A stretch of 55,847 nt of DNA, taken from Thalassolituus maritimus. Its GTDB lineage: Bacteria; Pseudomonadota; Gammaproteobacteria; Pseudomonadales; Oceanobacteraceae. Shown here piece by piece: positions 22,260 to 32,338 of the stretch. The position numbers and the translations under genes are program-made. The DNA is taken from the NCBI GenBank assembly GCA_913019975.1, contig CAJWBH010000022.1, positions 1-55,847 of the forward strand, written 5' to 3'. The notes beneath the pieces are model-generated. The model ran no database searches and was not told where the DNA came from. It saw only the letters and a program-made list of their open reading frames with translations. Within the stretch, counting starts at the first letter, position 1. Every line of letters starts with the position of its first letter.

Positions 22260-22724
22260 TCAGCCGCAGCACTTTTTCCACTTTTTCCCCGAGCCGCACA
22301 GGCAGGGGTCATTCCGGCCGACATCGGGCGAGCGAAAATCGGTTTCTCCGGCAAGGTAATACCATCGCCCACCCAGCCGTTCAAAACGCGACTTTTCTTC
22401 AAGCAGAAGCCACTCACCATCTTCGTTAAAGGTGGCAATAAAATGAACCGTGCCTGTGTCTCCGTCGCTGCCTTCCTCCAGAATATCGAGCCCTGTCCAC
22501 CGGGTATCGGCGGCGAACTCCAGGGTTTGCGGGCGATAGTCCTTATGCCAGGTAGCTAACAGATAATCGGCATTTTCCAGAGCGAAGGCCGAGTAGCGAG
22601 AGCGCATCAGTGCCGTAGGCGTCGGTGCGACTTCACCCTCATGGTACAAACCACAACAAACTCTGTAGTCTTTACCACTGTTGCAGGGGCACAAGGTTCC
22701 CGGTTGGGCCTCATTCAGACTCAT
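22260..22724 (-). CDS. ychJ: YchJ family protein with SEC-C motifs
   Basis: 154 residues. An N-terminal CPCNSGKDYRVCC and a C-terminal NDPCLCGSGKKWKKCCG are SEC-C zinc motifs at both ends; the central NTF2-like domain carries RSRYSAFALENADYLLATWH, the YchJ signature. The ATG overlaps the stop of the DUF3549 gene by four bases (ATGA), so the two are probably cotranscribed. The function of the family is unknown. Confidence 0.9.
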   Translation of the reverse strand: MSLNEAQPGTLCPCNSGKDYRVCCGLYHEGEVAPTPTALMRSRYSAFALENADYLLATWHKDYRPQTLEFAADTRWTGLDILEEGSDGDTGTVHFIATFNEDGEWLLLEEKSRFERLGGRWYYLAGETDFRSPDVGRNDPCLCGSGKKWKKCCG

Positions 22725-23743
22725 TGCACACCACTGCGGGCTGCGCTCATCAGCACACCAATAGCAGCTCCCAGCTCATCGCTGCGCTGCGGATTACGGA
22801 AGGCTTCTAAAATCTGTTTACGCTTGCCCGGTAAAGTCATCAGATCGGCCACCAGAGCAAGGAATACATCCTGTCCTGCCTGAGCAAGTTTCTCGAGATA
22901 CAGGCTAAGCGTGTCTCCTTCGAGGTCATTCCAGCAGCGACTTCCGACAGCACTGAGAATCTCGACTTCACTCGCCAATGGATGCTGCAACACCAGCTGC
23001 AAAACCTCCCGACGGTGGTTAACGCTGACACTCTGCGACATCGCGCGGCAATAGAGCGCGAGTGCGGTGGCGTCGGGCTGGCCTTTCATAGCCTCAGCCA
23101 GCGAGTCTGTCAGGGCAATGGTCAGATTCACATCAGGTTCGGCATTCTCAAGAAAGCCCAACAGAACATTGCGCGGAACACTCGCACCAGCGTTATCCAT
23201 TTCGGGCAACGCCTTCTGCAACAGCTCGCTGTTATTACTTTCATCCAGCCTGGCGACAACTTCAGCAATCCCTTGCAGCCCCAACTGCTGCCAGTTCTGC
23301 CAGCCAGTATCGCCGCTGAAATAAGCGCGTGCCGTCGCGTAGTACTGCGTCTCTGGCTGCTTCAGGGTTTTCAGAGCAATAGAGTGGAAGTACGACATAC
23401 GGTTGCCATCGGGCTTAAACGCACAAGGCGCCTCACCGTGATCTTTATCCGGATGCTGTACGACACGGAGCCAGTGCTGCAGAAACTGATCACGCGGTCC
23501 CGGCTGCAGGATATTCTGCTCATCCAACGGCAATTTCAGAAACCAGATATTGTGTTGCCCCGGTTCATCCGGATTCCAGCTGAGAATACCGACCCAGGCA
23601 TGACGTAGATAAGGTGTTGGATAAGGTCGCGCCAGATCCTCAATCGCTTCAAATTCGCTCAGACCGATTTTTGCTATTCGACGCCCAAGATCAAACACTC
23701 GCATACGAGCGCCTGTGCTGGCAACAAACTGAGTGATAGACAC
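22721..23743 (-). CDS. DUF3549 family protein
   Basis: 340 residues. The N-terminus MSITQFVASTGARMRVFDLGRRIAKI and the segment YLRHAWVGILSWNPDEPGQHNIWFLKLPLDEQ match the DUF3549 family, which I know from Pseudomonas-like bacteria. The C-terminal half is helical and repeat-like. No catalytic motif is visible. First gene of a two-gene unit with ychJ. Confidence 0.8.
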   Translation of the reverse strand: MSITQFVASTGARMRVFDLGRRIAKIGLSEFEAIEDLARPYPTPYLRHAWVGILSWNPDEPGQHNIWFLKLPLDEQNILQPGPRDQFLQHWLRVVQHPDKDHGEAPCAFKPDGNRMSYFHSIALKTLKQPETQYYATARAYFSGDTGWQNWQQLGLQGIAEVVARLDESNNSELLQKALPEMDNAGASVPRNVLLGFLENAEPDVNLTIALTDSLAEAMKGQPDATALALYCRAMSQSVSVNHRREVLQLVLQHPLASEVEILSAVGSRCWNDLEGDTLSLYLEKLAQAGQDVFLALVADLMTLPGKRKQILEAFRNPQRSDELGAAIGVLMSAARSGVQ

Positions 23744-23830
23744 AACCTTCTCCTACTGTAATTCAGGTGCGCATGGTATCAGGTTTTCGTTATCATTGAG
23801 TCTCAATCAAGACCCCCTGAGGACCATAAG

Positions 23831-24091
23831 ATGATGTTAATTGCAGCCATTATTGCCAGCTTCGTATTAGGGGCCGCGCTGACTGCATCCGTTCTGGGTA
23901 AGCGCTGGAAAAGCGCCGTCAATGAAGCAAAACAGGAACTGGAAGGTATGGCTGAGCGTTACAAAGCCCATGAGCAGGAGAACCGCGAACTACGCCAGAA
24001 GAACGCCGACCTCGAATACCAGATGGGTTCCCTTAAGAAAGACCTCGCGTATGAGCGCAGCCGCCATTCCGACGACTCTGCCAGTCATTGA
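23831..24091 (+). CDS. Small membrane-anchored coiled-coil protein
   Basis: 86 residues: one N-terminal membrane helix (about 2-22) and a charged coiled coil with heptad-like spacing (LEGMAERYKAHEQENRELRQKNADLEYQMGSLKKDL). GAGGA precedes the ATG by eight bases. The stop is directly adjacent to the convergent DedA gene. Similar in shape to ZapG/DUF1043-type or LapA-type proteins, but no specific family assigned. Confidence 0.6.
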   Translation: MMLIAAIIASFVLGAALTASVLGKRWKSAVNEAKQELEGMAERYKAHEQENRELRQKNADLEYQMGSLKKDLAYERSRHSDDSASH

Positions 24092-24682
24092 TCAGCGATG
24101 ACGTTGATTAACCAGCACACTGACCACCAGTGCAATCAGGGTGGCCAAAGCGAGCAATGCCGCAATAACGGGTAGGTCAAACGTATCGCGGAATGCCTCA
24201 CCCAGCCAGTACATGGTTGCCAGATACGCCATGCCCCAGGCGGGTGACGAGACAGCATTGGCAAACCAGAACTGACGCGATGACATACGCATCGCACCCG
24301 CCACCAGCGGTACCACTGGACGAATGGGCCCGATAAAGCGGCCTGTCATAATACTCCAGATTCCCCAGCGCTGAAAGAAAGCTTCACCGCGTGTCAGCCA
24401 GTGCGGGTGACGCTGAAAGAACCGCCAGCGGTGAACTGCAGGACCGGCGCGCTGACCCAGAAGAAAGCTAATGCCATCGCCAAGAAAAGCCCCAACAGTG
24501 CCACAGGCGACCCACAACCAGAGCGGAATATCACCCGCAGCCGCCGCCAGAGTAAGTGCCAGCAGAAGACCGACTCCTGGCACCAGCAGTCCTATCACGG
24601 CCAGTGATTCCGCAAGAGAAATACTGAAGACGGCGAACAGCAGCAGGCCAGTACCCCAGTCAGAAAAATTTATTTCGTCCAA
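24092..24682 (-). CDS. DedA family inner-membrane protein
   Basis: 196 residues with five to six membrane helices. SLAVIGLLVPGVGLLLAL, GTVGAFLGDGISFLLGQRAG and TGRFIGPIRPVVPLVAGAMRMSSRQFWFANAVSSPAWG are the DedA (SNARE-associated) signature, including the Gly-Arg and Arg-Pro-x-x-Pro residues. Members flip undecaprenyl phosphate or phospholipids. The start is TTG at 24682, supported by GGAGG five to seven bases upstream. Confidence 0.88.
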   Translation of the reverse strand: MDEINFSDWGTGLLLFAVFSISLAESLAVIGLLVPGVGLLLALTLAAAAGDIPLWLWVACGTVGAFLGDGISFLLGQRAGPAVHRWRFFQRHPHWLTRGEAFFQRWGIWSIMTGRFIGPIRPVVPLVAGAMRMSSRQFWFANAVSSPAWGMAYLATMYWLGEAFRDTFDLPVIAALLALATLIALVVSVLVNQRHR

Positions 24683-24836
24683 AGGCCCTCCAGCCCGTAG
24701 TTTCCGGCCTGCGTACGGCTATAGCGCAGGCATTCGTCGATTTTGCAGGATTATTGACTGGTAAATCCATTGCGCCCCACGTAGGTATGCAGTTAACCTT
24801 CGTTTCACCAATACAAACAATAAGGAATGGCGTGCG

Positions 24837-25730
24837 ATGGGCTCCGGCTCACGACACTCCCCGGATATTACAATGAAGTCAGCGTCTACAGACACCTCGC
24901 GAATCAGCGTAAGTGCCCATTACACCGGTTACATCTGGTACAAACATGGCCTCTCGGCAAAAGGGTTTGTCACCCGCGCCGGACAGTTTGCTAACGCGAC
25001 CCTGGCTCCCGTCAACGCTTTGCTACGAACACTCGCCGGCGCCGACATTGATATCTTCCTGCTACAGCGCCATTCAGTTATTGACCATCAGGTTAAAGAA
25101 CTGATTGAAAATGAGGGTGTGACTCAGGTGGTCGAACTGGCCTGTGGCCTTTCTCCCCGTGGCTATCGCCTGAAACAAGCCTACCCGCAATTGCGCTACA
25201 TTGAGGGCGACCTTCCCGGTATGGCAGCTCGTAAAAAAGCGCTTCTCGAAGAAGTAGGACTGGTCGAAGGGCATGAAGTTCGCGAGTGCAACATACTCAA
25301 CGCAGACGGCCCGGCGTCGATTGGTGCGCTCTTGAGTGAGCTCGACCCCACCCAGCCAACGCTGATCATCACCGAAGGACTGGTGAACTACTTTGAACTG
25401 GACAAAATTCGTGAGGTCTGGTCGCGCATGGCGAGCGGATTAAAAGCTTTCCCTAAGGGGTGGTACGTAACAGATTTGTACCCTGACTTTGCAGAGCATC
25501 CGTCATACCGCTACGTAAAATTTGCGCAGAAGCTCGTCGGTCTTTTTACTCGTGGGCAATGGCCGTTGCACTACCCTTCCGATACCGCCATTAAAGAAGG
25601 CTTTCAGGAAGACGGCTTTGATCAGGTAGAGGTTCATGACCCGGCAAGCTTTTACGGCAAGCTGAGTCACTTGCCGGAAGTAAAAATTCAGACGCTGGTG
25701 CGCATCATTAAAGCGGGAATCAGTCGCTGA
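24837..25730 (+). CDS. SAM-dependent methyltransferase, leucine-carboxyl-methyltransferase-like
   Basis: 297 residues. ISVSAHYTGYIWYKHGLS at the N-terminus, VVELACGLSPRGYRLKQAYP as the SAM-binding glycine loop, then RYIEGDLPGMAARK and LIITEGLVNYFELDKI match the LCM/TcmP O-methyltransferase-like family. Substrate unknown. It converges on the GGDEF gene, whose 3' end overlaps by 11 bases. AAGGA lies about ten bases before the ATG; a second ATG at 24873 is possible. Confidence 0.75.
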   Translation: MGSGSRHSPDITMKSASTDTSRISVSAHYTGYIWYKHGLSAKGFVTRAGQFANATLAPVNALLRTLAGADIDIFLLQRHSVIDHQVKELIENEGVTQVVELACGLSPRGYRLKQAYPQLRYIEGDLPGMAARKKALLEEVGLVEGHEVRECNILNADGPASIGALLSELDPTQPTLIITEGLVNYFELDKIREVWSRMASGLKAFPKGWYVTDLYPDFAEHPSYRYVKFAQKLVGLFTRGQWPLHYPSDTAIKEGFQEDGFDQVEVHDPASFYGKLSHLPEVKIQTLVRIIKAGISR

Positions 25731-26712
25731 AAGCCGCCAACTGAAGACTGGTTTTCTGCTGTTTATTGAGCCGCTTAAGTAAGCGTTTTTCAATGGATTC
25801 GCTGTCTTCATCAGCATTGCGCGTTACCGCGGCGATGCTGATGGATACCTCAGCAAACGGCTTCCACGATTGCTCCTGCACCTTCCTCTTAATCCGCTCC
25901 ATCAGAACAATCGCGCCCTCTTCACCGCAATTCGGCAGTACCAACATAATCAGATCATCTTCGAGCCTGAATATATCGTCTTCGCCACGAATCAACTGAC
26001 GGATTTTTTTGACGAACTGCGGCATAAACTGAACCACAGAACGATTACCGTGCAAGTCTATTAACTGGCGATAATCATCAAGCACAATGCCGATCATGCT
26101 GACGCTCTGCCGCGTCGCTTCGCCCCGCGCCAACTCCCGCTCAAGAAGATGATAAAAGTGCTCCCGGTTATAGGCGCCTGACACCTGATCGGTCAGCGCC
26201 AGCCGCTGCAGAGACGCACCCTTCAACAGCGTCAGATAGGAAAAACACCAGGTCGAGAGCACCAGCAGAGAAAAATTAGTGGTGTAACGCACGGCGGTCT
26301 GGACATCCACCTTACCCCAGAGAATCACCCCCATCGCGCTGGCAACGAGAACATTCACCACAGTGGCATGCTGCATGGGTAAGCAGAAGTACGTAAACAT
26401 CGGCATCGCGAACAGGTAGTGGATCATAAGATCGGGATACCTTGGTAATTGCAGCAGAGCTAACCCAGCAAGCGCCGCCACTAAGGGATAGTTCACCCAC
26501 AGAAAAGAATCGCGATCACGATTGATATAGATGTACGCCGCACTGAATAAAAACGCCGGAATCGAAATCGCATTCGCCAGTACCAATGAATACAACCCTT
26601 GGCGGTACTGATCGTAGATCAGCAACAGCAATGCAAAAGCCACCAGCGAATAAACGATAACCTGCAATCGGGGCAGCAGTTGTTCCTGCGGCGGCGTATT
26701 AAAGCTGATCAT
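25720..26712 (-). CDS. Membrane protein with degenerate GGDEF domain
   Basis: 330 residues: about six membrane helices to residue 170, then a GGDEF-type domain starting LTDQVSGAYNREHFYHLL. The active-site loop that should read RxGGDEF is RLEDDLIMLVLP, so both glycines and the DEF core are lost and cyclase activity is not expected. The rest of the fold is kept, pointing to a regulatory or protein-binding role. It overlaps the similar upstream gene by 14 bases, so the two form an operon. Confidence 0.75.
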   Translation of the reverse strand: MISFNTPPQEQLLPRLQVIVYSLVAFALLLLIYDQYRQGLYSLVLANAISIPAFLFSAAYIYINRDRDSFLWVNYPLVAALAGLALLQLPRYPDLMIHYLFAMPMFTYFCLPMQHATVVNVLVASAMGVILWGKVDVQTAVRYTTNFSLLVLSTWCFSYLTLLKGASLQRLALTDQVSGAYNREHFYHLLERELARGEATRQSVSMIGIVLDDYRQLIDLHGNRSVVQFMPQFVKKIRQLIRGEDDIFRLEDDLIMLVLPNCGEEGAIVLMERIKRKVQEQSWKPFAEVSISIAAVTRNADEDSESIEKRLLKRLNKQQKTSLQLAAFSD

Positions 26713-27637
26713 TGAGCTTTCTCTCTATCCGTTCTATCAGTACATCAACATCATCTTCCGGGCTGTACACATCGCGGTGCAGCCGGATATCGGCGAGCCC
26801 TTCGAAACGACCACTGCCTTCAAGATCATCCATCAGGTTCTCACACAACGCGTCTACAACGTTTTCGGTACTGTGTGGCAGCAACACAACAAAGACATCA
26901 GAATCCAGGCGGTAACAGGTATCAAAACGACGCAGGCAGCGCTTGAGGCGTTTGCTCAGATAGCCCAAGCGGCTTTCGTACTCCTCGGTTTTCAATACCT
27001 GCCAGCTGGCCGGTACCGCAATGCCAACCAGACTGAGCAGGTCAATCTGGCGGTCAGCACGGGTCATTTCCTTGGAAAGGTCGAGCCCCAATTGGTACTG
27101 GTTGTACACCTGCGTCACCGGATCGGTATTCACAATGGCGCTCAGACCATGATTGTGGCGATCATTGATCAGCGCATACATAACTGCGAAGGCGTAGCAG
27201 GCGCCGTAGGTGAACAGAATCTGCAGACGCAGATAACTGTCGAACTCGCTGATTACCATAAGCACCATGGCGGTGCTGTAAATCAGGGCAAAGTAGCTGG
27301 CAACATGAAAGGGAAATAAGAAGTAAATATAGCCGGGGACGAAGTAGACCCAGTGCACCACATCTTCGCTGCGCTGCATGCCGAACAAAGTAAACAGACA
27401 CAACCCAAAAATCATCAACCATTCGGTCACGGGCGATGATCGCTGCTGACCTCGCAACAGAAGAATCAGTGCATACAACAACAGAGCAAGAGCAAATCCA
27501 GCAGCAACCGCCGCGAAGACAGTACGTGCTTCGACCAGATCCAGCACAGCGATGATGCTCAACGCCAGTGCTGCAAACAGACAATAAATAACCTTAACCT
27601 GCAGCACTACCAGACTGTGAAAGCGTGCTTTTTCCAT
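26699..27637 (-). CDS. Membrane protein with degenerate GGDEF domain
   Basis: 312 residues from MEKARFHSLVVLQ: about six membrane helices to residue 165, then a GGDEF-like domain beginning NTDPVTQVYNQYQLGLDL. The signature loop is RLDSDVFVVLLP in place of RLGGDEFVVLLP, so it lacks the catalytic glycines and acidic pair. It is a likely paralogue of the following gene with the same layout. An upstream in-frame ATG at 27715 is inside the divergent proA promoter region, so I use 27637. Confidence 0.72.
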   Translation of the reverse strand: MEKARFHSLVVLQVKVIYCLFAALALSIIAVLDLVEARTVFAAVAAGFALALLLYALILLLRGQQRSSPVTEWLMIFGLCLFTLFGMQRSEDVVHWVYFVPGYIYFLFPFHVASYFALIYSTAMVLMVISEFDSYLRLQILFTYGACYAFAVMYALINDRHNHGLSAIVNTDPVTQVYNQYQLGLDLSKEMTRADRQIDLLSLVGIAVPASWQVLKTEEYESRLGYLSKRLKRCLRRFDTCYRLDSDVFVVLLPHSTENVVDALCENLMDDLEGSGRFEGLADIRLHRDVYSPEDDVDVLIERIERKLNDQL

Positions 27638-27700
27638 GAATAACGGGTTCCTGACAAACTCTGACCTCTCGGCCTCCGCTAAACAGTGTAGTAGTTCGTG

Positions 27701-27706
27701 TATACT
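27701..27706 (+). promoter_or_regulatory. Candidate -10 element for proA
   Basis: TATACT 46 bases before the proA ATG at 27752. No convincing -35 is seen 16-18 bases upstream. The palindromic GTATAC core could also serve the divergent GGDEF gene. Confidence 0.4.
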
Positions 27707-27751
27707 ATCGCACACTCTGACTTACAGACTTTCCGTTTTAAGGTATTCCAG

Positions 27752-29008
27752 ATGAACGTTGCTGACTATATGCAGACCCTTGGCCAGCAGGCCCGGACTG
27801 CATCCCGCGCTATGGCCCGGGCGTCCACCAATGACAAAAACCGCGCATTGCTCGCCATTGCTGACGAAATCAGCAATAGCCGCGACGCTCTGCGTGCCGC
27901 AAATGCAGAAGACATGGCACGCGGCGCAGAAAACGGCCTGGATGCAGCCTTGCTGGACCGCCTTGAGCTGACTGACGCGCGCATCGACACCATGATCGAA
28001 GGCCTGCATCAAGTCGCTGCTCTGCCTGATCCCGTGGGTGAAATCACCGACATGAAGTACCGTCCGAGCGGTATTCAGATTGGTAAAATGCGCGTTCCAC
28101 TGGGCGTTATCGGTATCATTTACGAAAGCCGTCCGAACGTGACTATTGAAGCAGCCAGCCTGTGCCTGAAGTCGGGTAACGCCGCTATTCTGCGTGGCGG
28201 CTCTGAGGCCATTGCCTCTAACAAGGCGCTGGCTGAATGTATTACTTCTGCACTGAACGCTGTCGGTCTGCCAGAAGCCTGCGTTCAGGTCGTTGAAACC
28301 ACCGACCGAGAAGCCGTCGGTCAACTGATCACTATGCCGGAATACGTGGATGTCATTGTACCGCGCGGTGGTAAAGGCCTGATCGAACGCATCAGCCGTG
28401 ACGCACGCGTTGCTGTGATTAAGCACCTTGATGGTATCTGCCACGTTTATATCGATCGCGAAGCGGATCGCAGTAAAGCAATCAACATCGCGATCAATGC
28501 CAAAACGCACCGTTACGGCACCTGCAACACCATGGAAACCCTGCTGGTTCACGCAGACATTGCCGGGACCATTCTGCCTGAGCTGGCCGAAGCCTATGAG
28601 CAACTGGGTGTAGAACTGCGAGGCTGTGAACAGGCGCGTGCAATTGTCTCCGATATGGTTCCTGCGACAGAAGACGACTGGCACGAAGAATACCTGGCCC
28701 CCATCCTGGCTGTGAAAATTGTCAAAGATATGGACGAAGCCATCGACCATATCAACACCTATGGCTCTCACCATACCGACAGCATCATCAGCGAGAACTA
28801 CACACTGGCTCGTCAGTTCCTGACTGAAGTAGATAGCTCATCTGTGATGGTGAATGCATCTACGCGCTTTGCCGACGGTTTCGAGTATGGCCTGGGTGCA
28901 GAAATTGGTATCTCCACCGATAAAATCCACGCTCGTGGTCCTGTCGGCCTCGATGGTCTTACCTCTCAGAAATACATAGTGCTGGGCAACGGTGAAGTCC
29001 GTAAGTAA
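27752..29008 (+). CDS. proA: Gamma-glutamyl phosphate reductase
   Basis: Second step of proline synthesis, NADPH-dependent reduction of glutamyl 5-phosphate. The start at 27752 ([16 protein letters not shown]) follows AAGG and gives 418 residues, the usual length. [14 protein letters not shown] and [18 protein letters not shown]-type segments are present, and the catalytic cysteine lies in [13 protein letters not shown]. First gene of proA-nadD-rsfS-rlmH-mrdA-rodA-mltB-rlpA. Confidence 0.97.
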   Translation: MNVADYMQTLGQQARTASRAMARASTNDKNRALLAIADEISNSRDALRAANAEDMARGAENGLDAALLDRLELTDARIDTMIEGLHQVAALPDPVGEITDMKYRPSGIQIGKMRVPLGVIGIIYESRPNVTIEAASLCLKSGNAAILRGGSEAIASNKALAECITSALNAVGLPEACVQVVETTDREAVGQLITMPEYVDVIVPRGGKGLIERISRDARVAVIKHLDGICHVYIDREADRSKAINIAINAKTHRYGTCNTMETLLVHADIAGTILPELAEAYEQLGVELRGCEQARAIVSDMVPATEDDWHEEYLAPILAVKIVKDMDEAIDHINTYGSHHTDSIISENYTLARQFLTEVDSSSVMVNASTRFADGFEYGLGAEIGISTDKIHARGPVGLDGLTSQKYIVLGNGEVRK

Positions 29009-29636
29009 CAACGCCTCTATTGCCATACTGGGCGGGACCTTTGATCCCGTCCATATTGGTCACCTGCGGATCGCAATACGTCTGCGTGATGCAGGTTTCG
29101 ATCAGGTGTTACTGATTCCTAATTGTGTCCCCCCTCATCGTGATCAGCCTCTGGCAACAGGAGAACAACGCCTGCGTATGCTGGAGCTCGCGGTCGCAGA
29201 ACTGAACGGTATTGCACCCAGTGATATCGAGTTGAGTCAGGGTGACACCAGCTATTCAGCTCGCACGGTCGCCCTGCTCAAGGAACAATACCCTCAAGCC
29301 AACCTCACCTGGGTTATGGGCACCGATGCCTGGAATGGCTTTGATCGCTGGAAAACACCCGAAGACATTCTGGCCCGGGCCAATGTACTGGTGATTTCGC
29401 GCCCCGGAGACCAGGCTCGCACTGATGGCTGGCTTGGGCAGATTCTCGACAAAAACCGCTGCCAGCTCAGTGAGTTACACGAGACTCAGCACGGAGGCGT
29501 CTGCCATCAGGCCTGGCCAGAGCTGGATATATCTGCATCCGACTTGCGTCAGGCACTCAAGCAAGGCGACAATATCGCCTTTCTGACACCCCAGCCGGTG
29601 TTGGACTACATAAAAGAACACCAACTGTACCGATAA
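28992..29636 (+). CDS. nadD: Nicotinate-nucleotide adenylyltransferase
   Basis: Makes deamido-NAD from nicotinate mononucleotide and [18 protein letters not shown] is the (H/T)xGH nucleotidyltransferase motif; [14 protein letters not shown] and [11 protein letters not shown] (ISxTxxR-like) follow. 214 residues. It uses a GTG start within the proA 3' end (17-base overlap), so coupling to proA is likely. Confidence 0.95.
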   Translation: MKSVSNNASIAILGGTFDPVHIGHLRIAIRLRDAGFDQVLLIPNCVPPHRDQPLATGEQRLRMLELAVAELNGIAPSDIELSQGDTSYSARTVALLKEQYPQANLTWVMGTDAWNGFDRWKTPEDILARANVLVISRPGDQARTDGWLGQILDKNRCQLSELHETQHGGVCHQAWPELDISASDLRQALKQGDNIAFLTPQPVLDYIKEHQLYR

Positions 29637-29654
29637 CTTTACCGACAGGTCTGC

Positions 29655-30011
29655 ATGCAAACTGAGCAAATCAAAGAGCTCGTCATCGACGCTCTGGAAG
29701 ACATGAAAGCACATAACATCACTGTGCTGGACGTACGTGGGCGCACGTCCGTCACCGATTGGATGATCATCGCCAACGGTACCTCTAACCGCCACGTCAC
29801 TGCCGTTGCAGGCAATGTCGAAGAAAAAGCAAAACACGCAGGCCTGAAACCGAACGGCACAGAAGGCCGTGCTGCTGCTGACTGGGTACTCATCGACCTG
29901 ATCGATGTGGTTGTGCATGTTATGACTGAACAAGCCCGCCACTTCTATGATCTCGAACGTCTCTGGGGAGAAACACCCGACGCTGGGCAGGCAGGACAGA
30001 AGGACGCATGA
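29655..30011 (+). CDS. rsfS: Ribosomal silencing factor RsfS
   Basis: 118 residues. [35 protein letters not shown] and [29 protein letters not shown] are the RsfS/DUF143 signature. It binds L14 and blocks subunit joining during starvation. Follows nadD by 18 bases and overlaps rlmH by four (ATGA). Confidence 0.96.
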   Translation: MQTEQIKELVIDALEDMKAHNITVLDVRGRTSVTDWMIIANGTSNRHVTAVAGNVEEKAKHAGLKPNGTEGRAAADWVLIDLIDVVVHVMTEQARHFYDLERLWGETPDAGQAGQKDA

Positions 30012-30475
30012 AGATACGGCTGCTGGCCGTTGGCAATAAAATGCCTGCGTGGGTAGAACAGGGTTATCAGGAATACGCGAAGCGCCTGCCACGTGATTGC
30101 AGCCTTGAGCTGGTCGAAATTTCTCCCGGCCACCGCGGAAAAAACGCCAGCTCCGACAAAGCCATGCAACAGGAAGCTGATGCACTCAAAAAAGCGATCC
30201 GACCGGGCGAGCATGTCGTCGCATTAGCTGTCGAAGGCAAACCCTGGTCGACCGAGCGTTTAGCAAAAGAGCTGGAAGGCTGGCGCAACCAGGGTGGCGA
30301 TGTTGCCCTGTTAGTCGGCGGTCCTGACGGTATGACGGACGACGTACTGAGGCTGGCCAAGCAACGCTGGTCTTTATCCCCCCTGACACTGCCCCACCCG
30401 CTGGTCAGGGTGTTATTGTCAGAACAGATTTATCGCGCCTGGACGATTCTCCAGGGTCACCCGTACCACAAGTAA
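30008..30475 (+). CDS. rlmH: 23S rRNA pseudouridine-1915 N3-methyltransferase
   Basis: SPOUT-class methyltransferase acting on 23S rRNA of the 70S ribosome. 155 residues. [32 protein letters not shown] (SAM knot) and [28 protein letters not shown] are diagnostic. Overlaps rsfS by four bases, the usual pairing. Confidence 0.97.
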   Translation: MKIRLLAVGNKMPAWVEQGYQEYAKRLPRDCSLELVEISPGHRGKNASSDKAMQQEADALKKAIRPGEHVVALAVEGKPWSTERLAKELEGWRNQGGDVALLVGGPDGMTDDVLRLAKQRWSLSPLTLPHPLVRVLLSEQIYRAWTILQGHPYHK

Positions 30476-30484
30476 GGCTGGAGT

Positions 30485-32338
30485 ATGTGGGAACAGTCGA
30501 TCAGGGATAAGGCCTACGAGCGCAGACTCTTCCGCGCACGAGCCATCGTCGCTGCTGTTCTTGTCGTATCGGCGCTACTGACCCTCGCCTGGCGCATGAC
30601 CTACCTGCAGGTCACACTGCACGAAAAATATCAGGACCTCTCTGAAAACAACCGGGTAAAAATACGCCCTATCGCACCTAATCGCGGACTGATCTACGAC
30701 CGCAACGGTGTACTTCTGGCTGAAAACATTCCTGCCTACAGCCTAACTCTGGTGCCCGAGAAAGTAGATAACCTCCAGGAGACTCTCGCCTTTCTTGATG
30801 AGCTGGTTGGCGTGTCTGAGCGGGATCTCGAGCAGTTTGAGAAACGCTCGAGTTACCGGCGCCGTCCATACGAACCTGTGGTACTGCGTCAGCGGCTGAG
30901 CGAAGAAGAAATTGCCGCCATCATGGTTAACCGTTTCTATCTGCCCGGCGTTGATGTTGAGGCGCAGCTTATTCGACACTATCCGCACGGCGATGCCTTT
31001 GCACACGTGCTGGGTTACGTCGGCCGGATTAACCAGCGGGATCAGGAACGCATTGAGGACGATGAAGAAAGCCAGCGCCGCTACAGCGCGACCTCCCATA
31101 TAGGTAAAACCGGTATCGAAAGACGCTACGAAGATATTCTCCATGGTGACGTAGGTTATGAGCGTATTGAGACTAACGCCCGCGGACGCCTGCTCAGAAC
31201 CATGCAGCGGGAAAACCCGAAACCGGGCACCGATCTGACGTTGCATCTCGACAGCCGGCTCCAGTTGCTTGCCGCAGAATTACTTGAAGGGCGCCGCGGT
31301 GCCGTTGTTGCTATCGAAGTGGAAACCGGCGGCATTCTCACGCTATACAGTAACCCCGGTTACGACCCGAACGCCTTTGTTACAGGGATTTCCTTCGATG
31401 ATTACGAAGCGCTGACCAGCAGTCTCGACAAGCCACTCTTCGATCGGGCGACGCGTGGTACTTACCCACCCGCCTCGACCCTGAAACCTTTTGTCGGTCT
31501 TGCCGCTCTGGAAGCTGGCAGTACCACCTGGAACTATAAAGTGCGCGATCCGGGCTGGTTCCAGCTTGAAAATGATGACCGCTTTTATCGGGACTGGAAG
31601 CGCGAAGGACACGGCGTCGTCGATCTTGAAATGGCCGTGGTGGAATCCTGCGATACCTACTTCTACGACGTTGCCGTCAAAACAGGCATCGATGATCTCA
31701 CGCCATTCCTCGGCCAGTTTGGCTTCGGCCGGGATATGTCGATTGATGTCATCTCGGCAGTATCCGGGATTCTGCCAGACCGTGAATGGAAGCGAGCCAC
31801 CGGTCGTGGCCCATGGTATCCGGGGGATACAGTCAATCTCGGCATTGGTCAGGGCTTTATGGCCGTGACGCCATTACAGCTCGCAACAGCGACCGCTGTT
31901 CTGGCCAATAAAGGCAAATGGGAAGTCCCAAGACTGCTCGCGGCAGAAGACAACGTCCCGACGGAGTTTCCACACGGCGATATCCCCGACATTACACTCA
32001 ATGATCCTTCCGACTGGGATCGCATGTTCACGGCAATGGATCATGTGATTACCGGTCGTCATGGTACTGCCCGCGCCTTGCGCGCCAACCTCGACTTCCC
32101 GATTGCTGGCAAAACCGGAACCGCACAGGTCGTGGGTATTGAACAGGATGCCGAATACGATTCGGAAGCCCTTCAGGAGCGTCTACGCGACCATGCCTGG
32201 TTTATGGCGTTCTCTCCGATAGAGAAACCACAGATCGCCATTGCCGTCATCGTTGAAAATGGCGAATCATCCGGGCGCACCGCCGCACCGATCGCACAGT
32301 CCATCATCAATGAATACCTGGGAGGCGCAGAGGGCTGA
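30485..32338 (+). CDS. mrdA: Penicillin-binding protein 2 (elongation transpeptidase)
   Basis: Transpeptidase of the rod-shape elongasome in the inner membrane. 617 residues: one membrane helix near 22-42, a pedestal/dimerisation domain (NRGLIYDRNGVLLAENIP), and the transpeptidase domain with SxxK in YPPASTLKPF, SxD in ESCDTYFYD and KTG in AGKTGTAQV. It ends in TGATG shared with rodA, so the two are coupled. Confidence 0.97.
   Translation: MWEQSIRDKAYERRLFRARAIVAAVLVVSALLTLAWRMTYLQVTLHEKYQDLSENNRVKIRPIAPNRGLIYDRNGVLLAENIPAYSLTLVPEKVDNLQETLAFLDELVGVSERDLEQFEKRSSYRRRPYEPVVLRQRLSEEEIAAIMVNRFYLPGVDVEAQLIRHYPHGDAFAHVLGYVGRINQRDQERIEDDEESQRRYSATSHIGKTGIERRYEDILHGDVGYERIETNARGRLLRTMQRENPKPGTDLTLHLDSRLQLLAAELLEGRRGAVVAIEVETGGILTLYSNPGYDPNAFVTGISFDDYEALTSSLDKPLFDRATRGTYPPASTLKPFVGLAALEAGSTTWNYKVRDPGWFQLENDDRFYRDWKREGHGVVDLEMAVVESCDTYFYDVAVKTGIDDLTPFLGQFGFGRDMSIDVISAVSGILPDREWKRATGRGPWYPGDTVNLGIGQGFMAVTPLQLATATAVLANKGKWEVPRLLAAEDNVPTEFPHGDIPDITLNDPSDWDRMFTAMDHVITGRHGTARALRANLDFPIAGKTGTAQVVGIEQDAEYDSEALQERLRDHAWFMAFSPIEKPQIAIAVIVENGESSGRTAAPIAQSIINEYLGGAEG

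Noticed and set aside
27722-28774. 350-codon open frame opposite proA
   Set aside because: Mirror of the proA codon pattern; proA is intact and well conserved, so this is a chance antisense frame.
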